DNA from: Desulfamplus sp.
Lineage (GTDB): Bacteria > Desulfobacterota > Desulfobacteria > Desulfobacterales > Desulfobacteraceae
DNA length: 33,296 nucleotides
Direction: 5' to 3'
NCBI GenBank assembly: GCA_015231465.1
Contig: JADGBO010000004.1
Span: 4,741 to 38,036, forward strand
The translations under genes were made by a program, and so were the position numbers. The notes beneath the pieces are model-generated. The model saw nothing but the letters and a program-made list of their open reading frames with translations. It was not told where the DNA came from and made no database searches. Shown here in pieces: positions 8,400 to 17,778 of this stretch. The stretch's first letter is position 1, and each line of letters begins with the position of its first letter.

Positions 8400-9359
8400 A
8401 TGACTGCTGCAAAAGAAAACGGCAAACCGGAAAAGATGGAATCGGCTGATTTTGAAGATTACGATCTTGACTTTGGAGATGATGTTATCGACATTGACGA
8501 TATGCCTGTTGCAGCAGGCGGGGACGTGGCCGACTTTCAAGATGACCTGACCGGATCGGATGAGGATATTGACTTTTCAGATGAAGTTATGGATATTGAT
8601 GATTCTTCATCGGAAAATGACGGTGAGATGGATCTGGACTTCAGCGATGACGGCATAGATTTTGATGAAAACGATGTCACTTTTGAAGCCTTGCCTGGAG
8701 AGCCGGATGAAGATAACGAGGTTGAGGTTGAGGGTACCATTGATTTTGATTCAAGTTCCATTGCTCCTGATGCAAACTCCCCTGGAGATGAAGATGCCCT
8801 GATTGACCTTGACGAAGAATCCTTTGAAGATTCCGAGGTCACTTTTGATATGGAAACCGATTCCCAGGTTGATGATACGGTATCCCGAAAAGATATCCCC
8901 GATGAAGATATCCCTGACGAAGATATCCCTGACGAAGATATCCCTGACGAAGATATCCCTGACGAAGATATCCCTGACGAAGATATCCCTGGTGAAGCTC
9001 ACCATAGTGAAGATATCTATGATGATGATGTCATTGATTTGACCGATGTGGTTGAATACCCTGAACCATCTTCAAATTTAGATAAAACAGAGGACGGAAG
9101 TGCCGTTGCAGCCGCGGCCTCGGAAACTTTGACCCAATCAAAAACAGGGGATCATGCACCTCTGGCGGCCTACTCCCATGAAAATATGGGCAATCTGTTT
9201 AATCTCAATATTGAAAAAATGGTGGAAAAGATGATTGAAGAGAGGTATGGTGAGGAACTTGATGCTCTGTTTTTGAGGTCACTTGAAAAGATACTTGACC
9301 GAAAGGTCAATATGCTTAAAAAAAAAATATTGACCAATGTGGAAGATGATGCAGATTAG
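8400..9359 (+). CDS. Acidic low-complexity protein with short C-terminal helical domain
   Basis: G-rich RBS before ATG 8400; about 230 aa of D/E-rich sequence followed by NLFNLNIEKMVEKMIEERYGEELDALFLRSLEKILDRKVNMLKKKIL. Confidence 0.8.
   Translation: MTAAKENGKPEKMESADFEDYDLDFGDDVIDIDDMPVAAGGDVADFQDDLTGSDEDIDFSDEVMDIDDSSSENDGEMDLDFSDDGIDFDENDVTFEALPGEPDEDNEVEVEGTIDFDSSSIAPDANSPGDEDALIDLDEESFEDSEVTFDMETDSQVDDTVSRKDIPDEDIPDEDIPDEDIPDEDIPDEDIPDEDIPGEAHHSEDIYDDDVIDLTDVVEYPEPSSNLDKTEDGSAVAAAASETLTQSKTGDHAPLAAYSHENMGNLFNLNIEKMVEKMIEERYGEELDALFLRSLEKILDRKVNMLKKKILTNVEDDAD
8892..8996 (+). repeat. In-frame 15-bp x7 tandem repeat (DIPDE)
   Basis: gatatccctgacgaa; units 2-6 are identical, units 1 and 7 are variants. 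Confidence 0.97.
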
Positions 9360-9390
9360 CCTGTGGTTTTGTTTTTATACTTTTTCCGGC

Positions 9391-9490
9391 TTAGGAACTG
9401 ATTTTTAATAACTTGTCCATTCATCTCATCCCCAGCCACCTCTTACAGGCTTGCCATGGGAGCTTGGGTAAGTTAATTAAACCCAATTAC
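9391..9490 (+). repeat. ~100-bp TIR element, copy a
   Basis: ttaggaactgatttttaataacttgtccattcatctcatccccagccacc...cttgggtaagttaattaaacccaattac; near-identical to copies at 17517, 19800 (interrupted) and 24396 (minus). Confidence 0.9.
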
Positions 9491-9535
9491 TACTTAATTG
9501 TGAAGGTAAATCGCGGCCGGAATGGAGATTTGTAC

Positions 9536-9652
9536 GGCAAATCATTTGAAGATGCAGTGCGTAATCTCTTATCTGGCAAATCATTTGAAGATGCAGTGCG
9601 TAATCTCTTATCTGGCAAATCATTTGAAGATGCAGTGTGTGATATCTTCCTG
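9536..9652 (+). repeat. 39-bp x3 tandem repeat, apparently intergenic
   Basis: ggcaaatcatttgaagatgcagtgcgtaatctcttatct at 9536 and 9575 (identical) and a diverged third unit at 9614. Confidence 0.95.
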
Positions 9653-9771
9653 CCTTAGGGCAGCAGAATCGAAAAGACAAGCTGATGCAGGGCTCTGCTT
9701 TAACTCGGGGGATGATGCTCATCCCCTTTTTTCATTAATTGGGATACCCCCCATGTCTTAGGAGTTTACCT

Positions 9772-12624
9772 ATGAGTTCCGAGTCTCTTGAAAAAGGATA
9801 TGAACCATCCGGAATTGAAGAGAAATGGTACAGTTACTGGCTGGAAAAAGGTTTTTTTTCAGCAAAGGAGAAAAGTGACCGTAAAGCCTATTCCATTGTG
9901 ATTCCTCCGCCCAATGTCACCGGAGTTCTTCACATGGGACACGCTTTGAACATTACCATCCAGGATATTCTTTGCCGTTACAGACGGCTTTGCGGAGACA
10001 ATGTTTTATGGATGCCGGGAACGGATCATGCCGGCATTGCAACCCAGAATGTTGTGGAGAAACATCTTGCACTCGAAGGTATCACCAGGGATCACCTGGG
10101 AAGGGACAAATTTGTTGAGGAAGTATGGTCCTGGAAAAATAATTACGGCGGAGCCATCATCAACCAGCAGAAACGTCTTGGAGCTTCCTGCGACTGGGAT
10201 CGGGAGCGGTTTACCATGGACCAGGGACTATCCGATGCCGTAAGAAAGGTATTTGTCCGGCTGTACCGGGACGGGCTTATATACCAGGGGCAGTACATCA
10301 TCAACTGGTGTCCGAGATGCCGCACCGCCCTTGCGGATCTGGAGGTGGAACATGAAGAGGAGCAGGGTTTCCTTTATCATATTCGCTACCCCTTTGAAAA
10401 GAGTACAACCGGCAAAGACGGTCTGGTGGTGGCCACCACCAGACCCGAGACCCTTTTCGGCGATACGGCCGTGGCAATCAATCCCGGTGATGAACGCTAT
10501 CTTAAACTTACCGAGACCCGGGTGAGGCTCCCCCTCACCAACAGACTCATTCCAATTATCAAGGATGAGTATGTGGATATGTCATTCGGCACCGGTGTAC
10601 TCAAGGTTACGCCTGCCCACGATTCCAATGACTTTAACCTTGGAGAGACCCATGGACTGGAGCGCATCAAGGTCATAGATGATGACGGCATAATGACCGA
10701 TCAGGCAGGGGAGCTTTTCACGGGGCTTGAACGCTTTGAGTGCAGGAAAAAGGCCTTGCAGGAACTTGAAGCCCTTGGACTCATTGTGAAAACAGAACCC
10801 TTGAAGCATAATGTGGGACACTGCTACAGGTGCAAGGCCGTTGTGGAACCCTCTCTTTCCAAACAGTGGTTTGTAAAGGCCGCTCCCCTGGCCAAAGTAG
10901 CTTCCGATGCGGTGAGAAATGGCGAGACACGTATAATTCCGCAAACTTGGGAAAAAACATATTTTGACTGGTTGGACAACATTCAGGACTGGTGTATCTC
11001 CCGTCAGATATGGTGGGGCCATAGAATTCCTGTATGGAAATGCATGGAGTGCGACCAGATCATGGTTGAAGAGGAAGACCCCGCATCCTGTTCCCTTTGT
11101 GCCTCCACAGACATTGTCCAGGAGAGTGATGTGCTTGACACATGGTTCAGCAGTGCCCTCTGGCCCTTTTCCACAATGGGATGGCCCGATGATACCGATC
11201 TTCTCAAAACCTTTTACCCCACAAGTGCCCTTGTTACAGGCTTTGATATCCTTTTCTTCTGGGTTGCCCGCATGATGATGATGGGTACCCGCTTCATGGG
11301 AGCTGTGCCTTTCCGGGATGTCTATATCCATGCCCTGGTCCGGGACGAACATGGCAAGAAAATGAGTAAATCCAAGGGTAATGTCATTGACCCCTTGAAG
11401 GTGATAGATAACTACGGAGCAGATGCCTTTAGGTTCACCCTGGCAGTTTTTGCAGCCCAGGGCAGGGATGTGAGGATGTCCGAGGGCAGGGTGGAAGGTT
11501 ATCGCCATTTTGTCAACAAGCTCTGGAATGCTTCACGTTTTGCCCTTATGCACTCCCTACCCACTTCTCCGGATATGCCTTTGGAAACCCTTTTCTCCAT
11601 GACCGACAGGTGGATACTCTCAAGAAATCGTTCCACCCTTGCCGCCGTTGCCGGGGGTATTGAGAACTATAGATTCAATGAAGCTGCCGGAGCCGTTTAT
11701 CATTTTGTCTGGCACGAATTCTGCGACTGGTACCTTGAAGCCTCAAAACCAGCCCTTTACGGCAAGGAGGGGGATGTGCGGTGTGATACGGCAAAATGGG
11801 TACTGGCAAAGGTACTCAGGGATATCCTCGTCATGCTCCATCCTTTTATGCCCTTTGTAACCGAAGAGTTATGGCAGGCCCTTCCCATGGTTCAAGGCTC
11901 CATCATGGAGGCACGCTATCCAGGCAGGGAAGATAAACCATCAATGGAAAATCAAGGTGTGGAAAATCAGGAACTGACAGATACGTCATTGATGGAAAAT
12001 CAAGGTGTGGAAAATCAGGGACTGACAGATACGTCATTGATGGAAAATCAAGGTGTGGAAAATCAGGAACTGACAAATACGTCATTGATGGAGAATAAGC
12101 CGATTGGGGAGGACGTAACCGAACATGGCGATATCCATGGGCAGATGACATTTGTGTTTGATCTTGTATCCGCCATCCGTAACATAAGGGCCGAGATGAA
12201 TATCCAGCCCTCAATGCAGCTCAATGTGTTCATGGAGACGGCAGATGAAAAGGAGCGGAGCCTTATACAGGAAAACAGCTCCCTTGTCAGAAACCTTTCA
12301 AGGCTGGACTCCCTCCTAATTGCCCATCAAGGCAGGGAAGATATACCATCCACTTCCGCCACGACCGTGGTTTGCGGCACCACCATTCATCTGTCATTGA
12401 AGGGGGTTATAGATTTCGACAAAGAGGAGCAGAGGCTTGGGAAGGAGATTGGAAAGGTGACAAAGGAGCTTGTCTCCCTGTGCCGGCGACTCAGCAATGA
12501 GAGTTTTCTTGAGAAGGCACCTGAAGATGTCGTGGAGAATGTCAAGGCACAGCAGAAGATGCTCCAGGAAAAGAGTGATACCCTAAACAGTCATCTGGAG
12601 CGGATCAGGAATATGAGGGGATGA
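9772..12624 (+). CDS. valS: Valyl-tRNA synthetase
   Basis: AGGAG at 9760-9764 before ATG 9772; PPPNVTGVLHMGHALN (HIGH), KMSKSKGNVIDP (KMSKS), WFSSALWPFSTMGWP, C-terminal coiled coil. Confidence 0.97.
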   Translation: MSSESLEKGYEPSGIEEKWYSYWLEKGFFSAKEKSDRKAYSIVIPPPNVTGVLHMGHALNITIQDILCRYRRLCGDNVLWMPGTDHAGIATQNVVEKHLALEGITRDHLGRDKFVEEVWSWKNNYGGAIINQQKRLGASCDWDRERFTMDQGLSDAVRKVFVRLYRDGLIYQGQYIINWCPRCRTALADLEVEHEEEQGFLYHIRYPFEKSTTGKDGLVVATTRPETLFGDTAVAINPGDERYLKLTETRVRLPLTNRLIPIIKDEYVDMSFGTGVLKVTPAHDSNDFNLGETHGLERIKVIDDDGIMTDQAGELFTGLERFECRKKALQELEALGLIVKTEPLKHNVGHCYRCKAVVEPSLSKQWFVKAAPLAKVASDAVRNGETRIIPQTWEKTYFDWLDNIQDWCISRQIWWGHRIPVWKCMECDQIMVEEEDPASCSLCASTDIVQESDVLDTWFSSALWPFSTMGWPDDTDLLKTFYPTSALVTGFDILFFWVARMMMMGTRFMGAVPFRDVYIHALVRDEHGKKMSKSKGNVIDPLKVIDNYGADAFRFTLAVFAAQGRDVRMSEGRVEGYRHFVNKLWNASRFALMHSLPTSPDMPLETLFSMTDRWILSRNRSTLAAVAGGIENYRFNEAAGAVYHFVWHEFCDWYLEASKPALYGKEGDVRCDTAKWVLAKVLRDILVMLHPFMPFVTEELWQALPMVQGSIMEARYPGREDKPSMENQGVENQELTDTSLMENQGVENQGLTDTSLMENQGVENQELTNTSLMENKPIGEDVTEHGDIHGQMTFVFDLVSAIRNIRAEMNIQPSMQLNVFMETADEKERSLIQENSSLVRNLSRLDSLLIAHQGREDIPSTSATTVVCGTTIHLSLKGVIDFDKEEQRLGKEIGKVTKELVSLCRRLSNESFLEKAPEDVVENVKAQQKMLQEKSDTLNSHLERIRNMRG
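11944..12096 (+). repeat. In-frame 48-bp (16-aa) x3 tandem repeat inside valS
   Basis: atggaaaatcaaggtgtggaaaatcaggaactgacagatacgtcattg at 11944, 11992 and 12040; units differ by about one base. Confidence 0.97.
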
Positions 12625-13542
12625 CCCTGGCAGGGAGGTCAGTCTGTTTCTGCCACTCTTCTTGGATTGATACATGGCCTGGTCTGCACGTTTCACAAAG
12701 GTTATTACCGTGTCTTCTTCTTTGAACTGGGTAACTCCAAGGCTGATGGTACAGGACTCCTTTACCGGCGTTTTTCCATTTACCGGCATGGGATTGAATG
12801 TCTCCTGGGAAAAAGATTTTCTGATGCGGTCGCCCACGATGCATGCCTGGTCCAATTTTGTTTCCGGCAGAATGACGGTAAACTCCTCTCCGCCGTATCT
12901 GTAAGCCGAATCCATGGCTCTCAGGCAGGAACCCACAATTTTGGCAACGGCCATGAGTACATTGTCTCCCTCAAGGTGGCCGTAGGTGTCATTGAATTTT
13001 TTAAAGTGATCAATGTCAAAGAGTATTATTGAAAGGGGTGATTTATAGCGAAGGCAGCGTTCTATCTCGGCCTTGAGCTGCTGATAAAAATAGCGCTGGT
13101 TGTAAAGACCTGTCAGGCCATCGGTCACGGCAAGCTCTTCCAGCTTTTTTATGGCTTCGGCATGTTGTTTTTTCAGGGTTATCTCCCTCAGCACCCGTTT
13201 TATTCTCAGGTTAAGCTCTTCAAAACGGAATGGTTTGAATATGAAATCACTGGCCCCGGCATTCACAGCCTCCTCATAGGAGTGATCTGCAATGTAGCCG
13301 GTCATTACAATCACCTCAACCGTGGGATATAACGTTCTGATTGTTCTTGTAAGCTCCAGACCTGACATGCCATGCATTGATATGTCTGTGAGGACTATGT
13401 CCGGCTGGTAATATTTTAAAAGCCCCAGGGCCTCTTCACCGCTGGAGGATGAGATTGTGGAGTATCCGGAAAGTTCAAGGAACTCTTCTGCGGTACTCCT
13501 TATTGCATCATCGTCATCAACAATCAAAATTGATGAATTCAT
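12583..13542 (-). CDS. Response regulator with GGDEF diguanylate cyclase domain
   Basis: REC: SILIVDDDDAIRS...VLTDISMHGMSGLEL...KPF; GGDEF: DIDHFKKFNDTYGHLEGD, YRYGGEEFTVILPE. Confidence 0.93.
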   Translation of the reverse strand: MNSSILIVDDDDAIRSTAEEFLELSGYSTISSSSGEEALGLLKYYQPDIVLTDISMHGMSGLELTRTIRTLYPTVEVIVMTGYIADHSYEEAVNAGASDFIFKPFRFEELNLRIKRVLREITLKKQHAEAIKKLEELAVTDGLTGLYNQRYFYQQLKAEIERCLRYKSPLSIILFDIDHFKKFNDTYGHLEGDNVLMAVAKIVGSCLRAMDSAYRYGGEEFTVILPETKLDQACIVGDRIRKSFSQETFNPMPVNGKTPVKESCTISLGVTQFKEEDTVITFVKRADQAMYQSKKSGRNRLTSLPGSSPHIPDPLQMTV

Positions 13543-13567
13543 TGATTATCCTTAAAAATTTTATGTA

Positions 13568-13642
13568 ACGGCCATGGCAGGCCCATCTGCGACAACGAAG
13601 CATGAAAGCCGCGTAGGTGACTACTGACAGCTTTCATATAAA
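13568..13642 (+). repeat. Double-hairpin element, dispersed copy
   Basis: acggccatggcaggcccatctgcgacaacgaagcATGAAAGC...GCTTTCATataa; same layout as the copies at 16581-16797. Confidence 0.75.
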
Positions 13643-13675
13643 AATATAACATCCTTCATATCAACTCAAAATTAG

Positions 13676-13826
13676 TTTACACTTTTTTTTGTTTGTCTGA
13701 ATCACGGATTGCCTCAGATTACACGGATGAAACGGGTTTTCCAATCTGTGAAATCTTGTAATCCGTGATTCAGACATTGGTACAATCAAAAAAGTGTAAA
13801 CCGGTGTACAATCAAAAAAGTGTAAA
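13676..13826. repeat. Inverted-repeat element with TTTACACTTT/AAAGTGTAAA ends
   Basis: TGTCTGAATCACGGATT (13694-13710) is perfectly inverted at 13760-13776; TTTACACTTT at 13676 and AAAGTGTAAA at 13791 and 13817. Confidence 0.85.
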
Positions 13827-13893
13827 CCGGTAAATGAAAGATGCCAAAAAATATTTAAAAAGTTTATAGATATCTCTGTAAACTGTCAACGTT

Positions 13894-15717
13894 TTGTTTG
13901 AGGTGAATTTGACTGTTAAAAAGAAAAATATAAGAAATTTCAGTATCATTGCCCACATTGATCATGGCAAGTCAACACTGTCGGATCGTCTTATACAGCT
14001 TACAGGAATTATCTCGGACAGGGATTTCAAGGATCAGATACTTGACTCCATGGATATTGAGCGGGAGAGGGGAATAACCATAAAGAGCCAGACTGTCACC
14101 CTGCCCTATACTTCCGGGGACGGTCAGGAGTATCTTCTCAACCTCATTGATACCCCGGGCCATGTGGATTTTTCCTACGAGGTCTCCAGGGCCCTGGCCT
14201 CCTGTGAAGGGGCTTTTATCCTTGTGGATGCCAGCCAGGGGGTGGAGGCCCAGACCCTTGCCAATATGTACATGGCCATGGAGCATGATCTGGAGGTCGT
14301 TCCCGTCATCAATAAAATTGATCTTCCGTCTGCCGAGATAGGGTGGGCCAGGGATCAGATCCGTGAAGACCTGGGACTTGACGGCTCCCAGGCCCTTCTC
14401 GTCTCCGCCAAGACCGGCCAGGGTGTGGAACAGGTGTTCGAAGCTGCCGTAAGGCACATTCCTCCGCCCCGGGGAGATTCCAACGCTCCCCTTAAAGCAC
14501 TGATTTTTGATTCCCATTATGACCCCTACCGGGGAACCATTGTTCATGTCAGGGTTTTTGAGGGAAACTTGAAGCGTGGAGATCGTATCCTGTTCATGTC
14601 CAATGGGGTTTCCTACAAGGTTGAGGAGCTGGGGCTTTTCCAGATTGTGAGAAAACCCATGGAGAGCCTTGAAGCAGGCCAGGTAGGCTATCTCATTGCC
14701 GGAATTAAAATGATAAGCGATGTCAGGTGCGGGGATACCGTGACCCTGGAATCCAAACCATGTGACTCTCCCATGCCGGGCTTCAGGGAGCCCAACCCCG
14801 TGGTTTTTTCATCCATGTATCCGGTTGCCGCAGATGATTACGGGGAACTTTCCGAAGCCCTGGAAAAACTCAAGCTCAACGATGCCTCCCTGATCTTTGA
14901 AAAGGATACATCCGCAGCCCTGGGTTTTGGATATCGCTGCGGATTTCTCGGACTTCTCCACCTGGAGGTGGTCCAGGAACGCCTTGAGCGGGAGTATGAC
15001 ATTTCCCTTATTCTGACATCCCCTTCGGTGCGCTACGAGATAACCCGAAGTGACGGTACAGTGGAGATCATAGACAATCCATCACTATATCCGGATCCTG
15101 CCGAGATAGAGAAGACAAGGGAGCCTTTTATCAGGGCATCCATCATTATTCCCGACAGGTACATGGGGGCTGTCATGAAAGTGTGTCTGGAGCATCGGGG
15201 GGTCAGCACCAACTATCAGTACCTTACCAGCAGCCGCATTGAAATGAAGTTTGAACTTCCCCTGGCCGAGGTGGTTTATGAGTTCTACGACCGGTTGAAA
15301 AGTGTCACCCAGGGTTATGGATCCTTTGACTATGAGATTGCCGGATACATGGATACGGATCTTGTCAAGCTTGATTTTCTGGTGAATGGTGAGCGTGTGG
15401 ATGCCCTTTCCCAGCTTGTACACAGGGACAAGGCCGTTGATAGGGCACGCAATGCCTGTGTCAAGCTCAAGGAGGAGATACCGAGGCAGATGTTCAAGAT
15501 TGCAATCCAGGGAGCCATAGGCGGAAAGGTCATCTCCAGGGAGACAGTATCTGCCTATCGAAAGGATGTTACAGCCAAATGTTACGGCGGGGACATATCA
15601 AGGAAGAGAAAGCTTCTTGAAAAGCAGAAAAAAGGGAAAAAAAGAATGAAGATGGTTGGAAATGTGGAGATTCCCCAGTCTGCATTTCTATCTGTTCTAA
15701 AGTCAGGCAAAGAGTGA
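13894..15717 (+). CDS. lepA: Elongation factor 4
   Basis: RNFSIIAHIDHGKSTLSDRL, DTPGHVDFSYEVSRAL, C-terminal KRKLLEKQKKGKKRMK. Non-ATG start; TTG 13894 or TTG 13909 (after GAGGTG) both possible. Confidence 0.96.
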   Translation: MFEVNLTVKKKNIRNFSIIAHIDHGKSTLSDRLIQLTGIISDRDFKDQILDSMDIERERGITIKSQTVTLPYTSGDGQEYLLNLIDTPGHVDFSYEVSRALASCEGAFILVDASQGVEAQTLANMYMAMEHDLEVVPVINKIDLPSAEIGWARDQIREDLGLDGSQALLVSAKTGQGVEQVFEAAVRHIPPPRGDSNAPLKALIFDSHYDPYRGTIVHVRVFEGNLKRGDRILFMSNGVSYKVEELGLFQIVRKPMESLEAGQVGYLIAGIKMISDVRCGDTVTLESKPCDSPMPGFREPNPVVFSSMYPVAADDYGELSEALEKLKLNDASLIFEKDTSAALGFGYRCGFLGLLHLEVVQERLEREYDISLILTSPSVRYEITRSDGTVEIIDNPSLYPDPAEIEKTREPFIRASIIIPDRYMGAVMKVCLEHRGVSTNYQYLTSSRIEMKFELPLAEVVYEFYDRLKSVTQGYGSFDYEIAGYMDTDLVKLDFLVNGERVDALSQLVHRDKAVDRARNACVKLKEEIPRQMFKIAIQGAIGGKVISRETVSAYRKDVTAKCYGGDISRKRKLLEKQKKGKKRMKMVGNVEIPQSAFLSVLKSGKE

Positions 15718-15762
15718 GTTGTTAAAGGTTCACGCCTGGAAGACAAAGGTGGGGGTAATGAT

Positions 15763-16512
15763 TTGAAAAATAAATTAAATAAAATACTTGAGCAGACAAA
15801 CGCTACACTGATAAACGGTCTGATCTGCTGCATTGGTGTCATTTGCCTGTTTGCTGCACTGTTCACTGAAAATCACAACGGTAGAAATATTTTGTTGAGC
15901 ATCGGATGTTCATTGATTGCCAGCTCTGTTGTTTCATATCTTACCTCGAAGTATCTGGTGCGGATGAACCGAATCAAAAACATTGTCGAACATTGGGGGC
16001 TTGAAGCCATATATGAGACAAGACAAAAGATGAATCAAAGCACTGATGCGGCCTTTGAGTCTCTTGAAAACCATCTTGATATTATCGCCTGGGGATTGAA
16101 GTCCTTTCGAGATGCCAAGGATAGGGTTATCAGAGAAAAAGTGAAACGTGGTCTCAAAATTCGATTTATCACACACCATCCGGACTCGGAGAACGTCAAA
16201 AAGCGTGAAATTGATGAGAGAGAAGCTCCCGGACAGATCAGACAGACAATTCTCCACCTGCAAAAATGGATTGAAGACCTTCAAAAGATAGCTCCAAAGC
16301 CTGGGAATATTCAGGTGAAATACTATGACAGTTTGCCTGAAGATTTTTATTTCAGAGTAGATGATCAAGTCTTTATCGGCCCTTACCTTTACGGGATATC
16401 AAGTCAACAAACCATTTCCTATGAGTTCAAGGCCCCTGCCCATGGAGCAATGTATTACATGGATTATTTTGAAAAACTTTGGAATGATCCAGAGTTCTGC
16501 ATAAAGCCTTAG
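15763..16512 (+). CDS. Two-TM protein with C-terminal domain of uncertain, possibly degenerate phospholipase-D-like, fold
   Basis: TTG start after GGGGG; two hydrophobic segments, then LDIIAWGLKSFRDAKDRVIREKVKRGLKIRFITHHPDSEN...FYFRVDDQVFIGPYLYG. Confidence 0.6.
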   Translation: MKNKLNKILEQTNATLINGLICCIGVICLFAALFTENHNGRNILLSIGCSLIASSVVSYLTSKYLVRMNRIKNIVEHWGLEAIYETRQKMNQSTDAAFESLENHLDIIAWGLKSFRDAKDRVIREKVKRGLKIRFITHHPDSENVKKREIDEREAPGQIRQTILHLQKWIEDLQKIAPKPGNIQVKYYDSLPEDFYFRVDDQVFIGPYLYGISSQQTISYEFKAPAHGAMYYMDYFEKLWNDPEFCIKP

Positions 16513-16580
16513 CAATGGGTACAATAACCCCGCAAACGCTATATATTAAAGCCATCAGCACTCTCAGACACAGATACTCC

Positions 16581-16797
16581 CCCCATGGCGGCCTGCCGCC
16601 ACAATCTAAGAGATGAAAGTCCTTGAACCATGGGGACTTTCATATAACCCCCATGCCCTGGCGGGCACAACGAACGATGAAAGTCCAGGGAGCCTTAAAA
16701 TATGGGGACTTTCATATAAAACGGTCATGGCAGACTCATCTGCCACAACGAACAATGAAAGTCCCGGGAGTCTTAAAATATGGGGATTTTTATATAA
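16581..16797 (+). repeat. Three tandem copies of the double-hairpin element
   Basis: Units 16581-16647, 16648-16719 and 16720-16797, each: small GC hairpin + ACAA(T/C) + ATGAAAGTCC...GGACTTTCAT + ATAA. Confidence 0.88.
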
Positions 16798-16856
16798 AAA
16801 CAGCTTCAGGCCGAATAAGAGCAGAACAACAAGGATTGTATTAAAGGGTTGTATCA

Positions 16857-17494
<638 letters not shown>

Positions 17495-17516
17495 TAGTTT
17501 TTCTTTTCAGAGTTGT

Positions 17517-17619
17517 TTAGGAATTGATTTTTAATAACTTGCCCATTAATCTCATCCCCAGCCACCTATTACAGGCTTGCCATGGGAGCCCGGGTAAGTT
17601 AATTAAACCCAATTACTTA
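17517..17619 (+). repeat. ~100-bp TIR element, copy b
   Basis: ttaggaattgatttttaataacttgcccattaatctcatccccagccacctattacaggcttgccatgggagcccgggtaagttaattaaacccaattactta. Confidence 0.9.
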
Positions 17620-17778
17620 AAAATTAAAAGGCTCTAAATTAGAAGCATACATCCTCACTGATGCCCGCTTTTTCTGTGGAGTTTTTAACTGTTGCAGGCT
17701 GTGTCCTATGTGAACCTTATGGCAAAGATAGTCTGAAAGATTGACGATGGGATACCCTGGGGAGGCCCCGATGGTCTC

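Noticed and set aside
9536-9652. CRISPR array
   Set aside because: The 39-bp units are directly abutting with no unique spacers, and no cas genes are visible.
9413-9658. 81-aa ORF with GKSFEDAVRNLLS repeats as a real gene
   Set aside because: It begins inside the TIR element, has no clear RBS, and the array is open in other frames too; kept as a repeat, not called as CDS.
10582-11508. 308-aa minus-strand ORF
   Set aside because: Antisense shadow of valS, which has full family motifs.
16581-16797. CRISPR array (repeat-spacer pattern)
   Set aside because: Repeated portions include the would-be spacers, which form the loops of paired hairpins; no cas genes.
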